Of a DNA stretch of 64,000 bases, positions 60,240 through 64,000 are shown piece after piece (the stretch's first letter is position 1; the number at the start of each line of letters is the position of its first letter). Source of the DNA: Vibrio mimicus (GTDB taxonomy: Bacteria; Pseudomonadota; Gammaproteobacteria; Enterobacterales; Vibrionaceae); contig NZ_CP077426.1 of assembly GCF_019048845.1 (NCBI RefSeq), positions 1,659,501-1,723,500 of the forward strand. Reading direction: 5' to 3'. The position numbers and the translations under genes are program-made. The notes under the pieces are model-generated. The model saw only the letters and a program-made list of their open reading frames with translations. It made no database searches and was not told the origin of the DNA.

Positions 60240-63200
60240 TTATTCTGCAGTTAGGCAATTTAAGTTGAGCAAAGTCAACTCTCGTAGTGCGACGGAGAAC
60301 TTAGCAAATTCGTGGACGTTACCGACTTTGAATTCGTTAAGAATGTTCTCCCAACGAGTAATCGAGGCTTTATTTCGATCCAACCAAGTATCAAGGGCCT
60401 GCTCAATTTCGAGTGCATTACCATTGAGGTTCCCAACAATCACTTGTGCCGTTAACTGACGTTGCTGCCAATCAAGATCTTCACGAAATGAAGCACGAGC
60501 TAATGCTTGCCAATGATTATCAACAGCCTGTTGGTTAATTTGTTTTAAGAACCAATGCAGTGACAAACGATCTCCCAAATTGAAGTATAGCTTCGCGGTT
60601 TGAGTAACAGCGGTACTCTTCTCTTTAGCAACACTAGAAATGTCTAGGGCTGAATAAAGGCTAGATAAGCGAGCAACGTAATGCGCGAGTTCTTTCTCTA
60701 TACCTTTTTCGATCCAGCTTTCCGCCATGAGTTGATGCTCTGCAATCTCCTCTTTTACCAAAACATGATCAAGCTGTTCTGTAATTGCTTTCACATCTTC
60801 TTGATAACGCTCAACCATGCTGACAACACTAGGTTTACCTGTTCGATTACGCAGTAACCAACGAGTTAGGCGACGCAGAGTGCGTCGAACAAGGAACATT
60901 ACATCGTACTGTGCGCTAGTTTGAGCAATGTTGTCCAATTGGCGTACTTTTTCCAATACGGTACCCAGGCCATAAATCTCGCGTGCAGCCACATAAGCAT
61001 TGGCAATATCAACAACGCTAGAACCTGTTTCCTCTTGTAGTCGCGTTGCAAAGTTACAGCCCATTTCGTTAACCATTTGATTTGCTAGGGCTGTTGCTAT
61101 GATTTCAACTCGCAGCGGATGATTAGCCATTTGCTTTTCATAGTGACCACGTAACGCAGATGGGAAGTAATTGACTAGCTGTTTAGCATTAAATTCATCT
61201 TGCGCAATTTCTTCTGTGGCAAGCTCTTCTTTCAACGCCATTTTCCCATACGCCGTGAGTACAGCGAGCTCTGGACGAGTTAGCCCCATTCCTTGTCTTT
61301 CACGCTCAAGCAGTGTTTCGTCATCCGGAATATATTCCAGCGCACGATCCAGATAACCGGCTTTTTCCATGTGATGGATAAAGCGGATTTGCTCCTTCAT
61401 CAGTGAAACGCCCTGCGCTTCCGTTACAGAAATCGATTCAGATTGGCCATAAGCATCATCAATCACAATGCCACCGACTTCATCTTTCATCGATTCAAGG
61501 ATCTGGTTACGCTGCTTCATGGTTAAATCACCATTTGCCACTAAGCCATTAAGGAAAATCTTAATGTTAACTTCGTTATCTGAGCAATCCACGCCACCTA
61601 CGTTATCAACAAAGTCGGTGTTGACTCGGCCGCCTCTGAGCGCAAACTCAATACGTCCGCGCTGAGTCATACCCAAGTTGCCACCTTCTCCGATGATTCT
61701 AGCGTTGAGCTCACGGCCATCCACACGCAACCCATCGTTAGCACGATCACCTACATCAGTATGTGTTTCGATAGACGATTTCACGTAGGTACCAATGCCG
61801 CCATTCCAGAGGAGATCAACTTCCATTTTTAGGATCATCTTGATCAGCTCATTGGGAGCCAAAGATGCTTTTTTAGTGTTGAGCATTTTCTGCATTTCAG
61901 GTGTTAGCGTGATGGCTTTTGCCTTACGTGAAAAAACACCACCACCTTTAGAAATGAGCTTAGGATTATAATCTTCCCAACTTGAGCGAGGTAGATTGAA
62001 TAAACGGTTACGCTCTTCCCAGCTACTTGCTGAATCTGGGGTTGGGTCTATGAAAATATGGATATGGTTAAAGGCCGCTAGTAGACGAATGTGTTTCGAC
62101 AACAGCATACCATTACCAAAAACGTCCCCCGCCATATCGCCTATACCGATTGCGGTAAAGTCGGTTGTTTGGCAATCAATGCCAATTTCACGGAAATGAC
62201 GTTTTACTGATTCCCATCCACCTTTAGCGGTGATACCCATGGCTTTGTGGTCATAACCATTCGATCCACCTGAGGCAAATGCATCACCCAACCAGAATTG
62301 GTATTCCGCAGACACTGAATTTGCCAAGTCTGAAAAAGTTGCAGTACCCTTGTCGGCGGCAACCACTAAATATGGGTCATCTTCATCGTGGCGAATGACG
62401 TTCTTCGGTGGTACAACCTGCCCTTCAAGGATGTTATCTGTTACGTCTAGCAAAGCGCGGATAAAGCGTTTGTAGCAGCGTTGGCCTTCAGCGAATATCT
62501 CATCTCGTGTGGTATACAGATATTGCTTTTTACAAACAAAGCCACCTTTCGCTCCAACAGGAACGATAACGGTATTTTTCACCTGCTGCGCTTTGACTAA
62601 GCCTAAAATTTCAGTACGGAAATCTTCTTGGCGATCAGACCAACGTAAACCACCGCGGGCCACTTTTCCCCCACGCAAATGAACACCCTCGATGTCTGGT
62701 GCATAAACGAAAATTTCAAAAGCAGGTACTGGCGCAGGAATTTCAGGGATTTCACTTGGTTTCATCTTGAGTGATAACCAAGGCTTAGGTTGTTTATTGT
62801 CATCCAACTGGTAATAGTTGGTACGCAAAGTCGCATTGATCATTTCCATGTAGCGACGAATGATTCGGTCGTCATCTAAGCTCTGAACTTGATCTAATTG
62901 TTCGGTCAGCGATTTTATGATTTCAGTCTGACCTTTTTCACCCCCTTTGTATTTAGGGTCAAAGCGGCGGACGAAAAGATCCACCAGTCCTTGTGCAAGA
63001 TCAGGGTGGTGGCTGAGAGTGTCTTCAATGTAGTGTTGACTGAATGGGAAGCCCACCTGGCGCATATAACGCGCATAAGCACGTAGTATTGAGACTTCAC
63101 GGCCAGAAAGTGACGCACCTAAAATTAGTCGGTTAAAGCCATCACTTTCTAGCTCTCCAGCCCAAATAGCGGCAAACGCTTGCTGGAATCTGTCACGAGC

Positions 63201-64000
63201 TTCACGCAGATCAACCTGCTTATCACTCTTGTGCAGCATGGAGAAATCAAGGATCCAGTACACTTGGCCATTGGCTTTTACTACTTCATAAGGCGATTCA
63301 CCAATCACTCGTAAGCCGAGGTTTTCTAGCATCGGCATAACGTCTGATAGATGGATGGGCTCATCTTTGTGGTAAAGCTTCAGGCGGACGGCTTTGGAAT
63401 CTTTCGCAGTTTCTTGTAAGCGGTAGAAGAGCATACCCAGTTTATTATGCTCATCCAAAGATTCGAGATGCTCAATATCTGCGAGTGCAGAGCCCGGCAT
63501 CACATCTTCCTTATAAGAACGTGGGAAAGCGCGTTGATATTCTTTTGATAGCGGCAATCCTCGGCTTTCGCCAAAATTTGCAATGATGGCTTCAGCAAGA
63601 CGATCGTCCCACGTTGTTGAGGCTTCCATTAAGTTCTGCTCTATTTTTTTCACATCGACATCAATATTGTTGTTATCAACCCGCACAATATAGTGGGTAC
63701 GAGCCAAGGAGCTCTCGGAGAAAAATGTAGTAAATTCAACTTCTTGCTTGCTTGAGAAGTAGTCTTTAAAGATGCGTTGACTTTGGCGGCGTAGTTCAGT
63801 GTTGTGACGCTCTTTGGCGACATAAACCATACAGCTAAAGAAGCGACCAAACGGATCTTTTCGAATGAACAGACGGAGTAGATCGCGATCTTGCATCTGC
63901 ACTACACCCATTCCTACCTCAAGCAGCTCTTCTTCACGTGCTTGTAAAAGTTCATCACGCGGGTAGTTTTCCAGAATGTTGTGTAATGCTTTGTAAGCAT
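60240..64000 (-). CDS. NAD-specific glutamate dehydrogenase, large (GDH-180) type, 5' partial
   Basis: The frame is open to the right edge of the window, giving at least 1253 C-terminal residues; the full-length family has about 1600. It deaminates glutamate to 2-oxoglutarate with NAD. Landmarks are RGGLRWSDRQEDFRTEILG, VGAKGGFVCK, the ADKGTATFSDLAN stretch and GIGDMAGDVFGNGMLLS of the Rossmann domain. No frame breaks are seen. Confidence 0.95.
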   Translation of the reverse strand, partial: AYKALHNILENYPRDELLQAREEELLEVGMGVVQMQDRDLLRLFIRKDPFGRFFSCMVYVAKERHNTELRRQSQRIFKDYFSSKQEVEFTTFFSESSLARTHYIVRVDNNNIDVDVKKIEQNLMEASTTWDDRLAEAIIANFGESRGLPLSKEYQRAFPRSYKEDVMPGSALADIEHLESLDEHNKLGMLFYRLQETAKDSKAVRLKLYHKDEPIHLSDVMPMLENLGLRVIGESPYEVVKANGQVYWILDFSMLHKSDKQVDLREARDRFQQAFAAIWAGELESDGFNRLILGASLSGREVSILRAYARYMRQVGFPFSQHYIEDTLSHHPDLAQGLVDLFVRRFDPKYKGGEKGQTEIIKSLTEQLDQVQSLDDDRIIRRYMEMINATLRTNYYQLDDNKQPKPWLSLKMKPSEIPEIPAPVPAFEIFVYAPDIEGVHLRGGKVARGGLRWSDRQEDFRTEILGLVKAQQVKNTVIVPVGAKGGFVCKKQYLYTTRDEIFAEGQRCYKRFIRALLDVTDNILEGQVVPPKNVIRHDEDDPYLVVAADKGTATFSDLANSVSAEYQFWLGDAFASGGSNGYDHKAMGITAKGGWESVKRHFREIGIDCQTTDFTAIGIGDMAGDVFGNGMLLSKHIRLLAAFNHIHIFIDPTPDSASSWEERNRLFNLPRSSWEDYNPKLISKGGGVFSRKAKAITLTPEMQKMLNTKKASLAPNELIKMILKMEVDLLWNGGIGTYVKSSIETHTDVGDRANDGLRVDGRELNARIIGEGGNLGMTQRGRIEFALRGGRVNTDFVDNVGGVDCSDNEVNIKIFLNGLVANGDLTMKQRNQILESMKDEVGGIVIDDAYGQSESISVTEAQGVSLMKEQIRFIHHMEKAGYLDRALEYIPDDETLLERERQGMGLTRPELAVLTAYGKMALKEELATEEIAQDEFNAKQLVNYFPSALRGHYEKQMANHPLRVEIIATALANQMVNEMGCNFATRLQEETGSSVVDIANAYVAAREIYGLGTVLEKVRQLDNIAQTSAQYDVMFLVRRTLRRLTRWLLRNRTGKPSVVSMVERYQEDVKAITEQLDHVLVKEEIAEHQLMAESWIEKGIEKELAHYVARLSSLYSALDISSVAKEKSTAVTQTAKLYFNLGDRLSLHWFLKQINQQAVDNHWQALARASFREDLDWQQRQLTAQVIVGNLNGNALEIEQALDTWLDRNKASITRWENILNEFKVGNVHEFAKFSVALRELTLLNLNCLTAE

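Noticed and set aside
1..64000. CRISPR arrays, tRNA or rRNA genes
   Set aside because: I looked for regularly spaced short repeats and for tRNA/rRNA signatures on both strands and saw none.

Overview
The window looks like the replication-terminus region of chromosome I of a Vibrio. Evidence: a dif site at 44264-44291; matP, fabA, rmf, the rlmKL operon, zapC, pyrD and an NAD-glutamate dehydrogenase in a typical Vibrio order (48.4-64 kb); five attC sites of the Vibrio cholerae repeat (VCR) type; and a CTX-phage-like satellite at dif. I cannot name the species. All of 1-48 kb apart from dif and possibly the edge gene looks accessory; 48-64 kb looks core.

Region by region. 1-3.8 kb: the end of a DUF2235-like (T6SS lipase type) gene with altered catalytic positions, a second tryptophanyl-tRNA synthetase behind a leader peptide with tandem Trp codons, a short relic of another trpS, an orphan AbrB-DUF2384 antitoxin between two copies of a palindromic repeat, and a MITE with a 9-bp target duplication. 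3.8-11 kb: an SOS-controlled umuD, then a four-gene operon of three tyrosine recombinases and one small protein (module 1). Its umuC partner is 20 kb away at 24.1 kb, so a umuDC operon seems to have been split. 11-32 kb: defence and conflict cargo in blocks, each introduced by a copy of a ~415-bp non-coding repeat (R units near 11.1, 18.9, 25.4 and a cut copy at 32.0 kb). The blocks hold VCR cassettes but no integron integrase. Cargo: a membrane protein with a methyltransferase, a HEPN-like protein, a glycine-zipper effector with a membrane immunity candidate, a DUF4041/GIY-YIG protein, an OLD nuclease, a deoxycytidylate deaminase, an unrecognised protein with an RX6H motif, a membrane protein with a TIR protein, a Thoeris pair (ThsA/ThsB), and a PaeR7I/XhoI-type restriction-modification pair. 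32-44 kb: a Mokosh-II-like helicase-PLD protein, an XRE-controlled two-gene helicase operon I cannot assign to a known system, an IS3 relic, and a second recombinase module facing the first and damaged by a frame break.

44.26-47.9 kb: dif, then a 3.6-kb satellite inovirus (RstR/RstA/RstB-like genes, replication hairpins, a three-HTH protein where RS1 carries rstC) ending in a folded CTX-type attP. 48-64 kb: ordinary core genes.

Together, two convergent recombinase-trio modules bracket a block of anti-phage systems next to dif. Three mobility systems meet here: the trio recombinases, VCR cassettes and XerCD. The best candidates for something undescribed are the helicase operon at 36.3-38.7 kb, the membrane-TIR pair, the 472-aa RX6H protein, the R unit as a module boundary, and the Trp leader before trpS.
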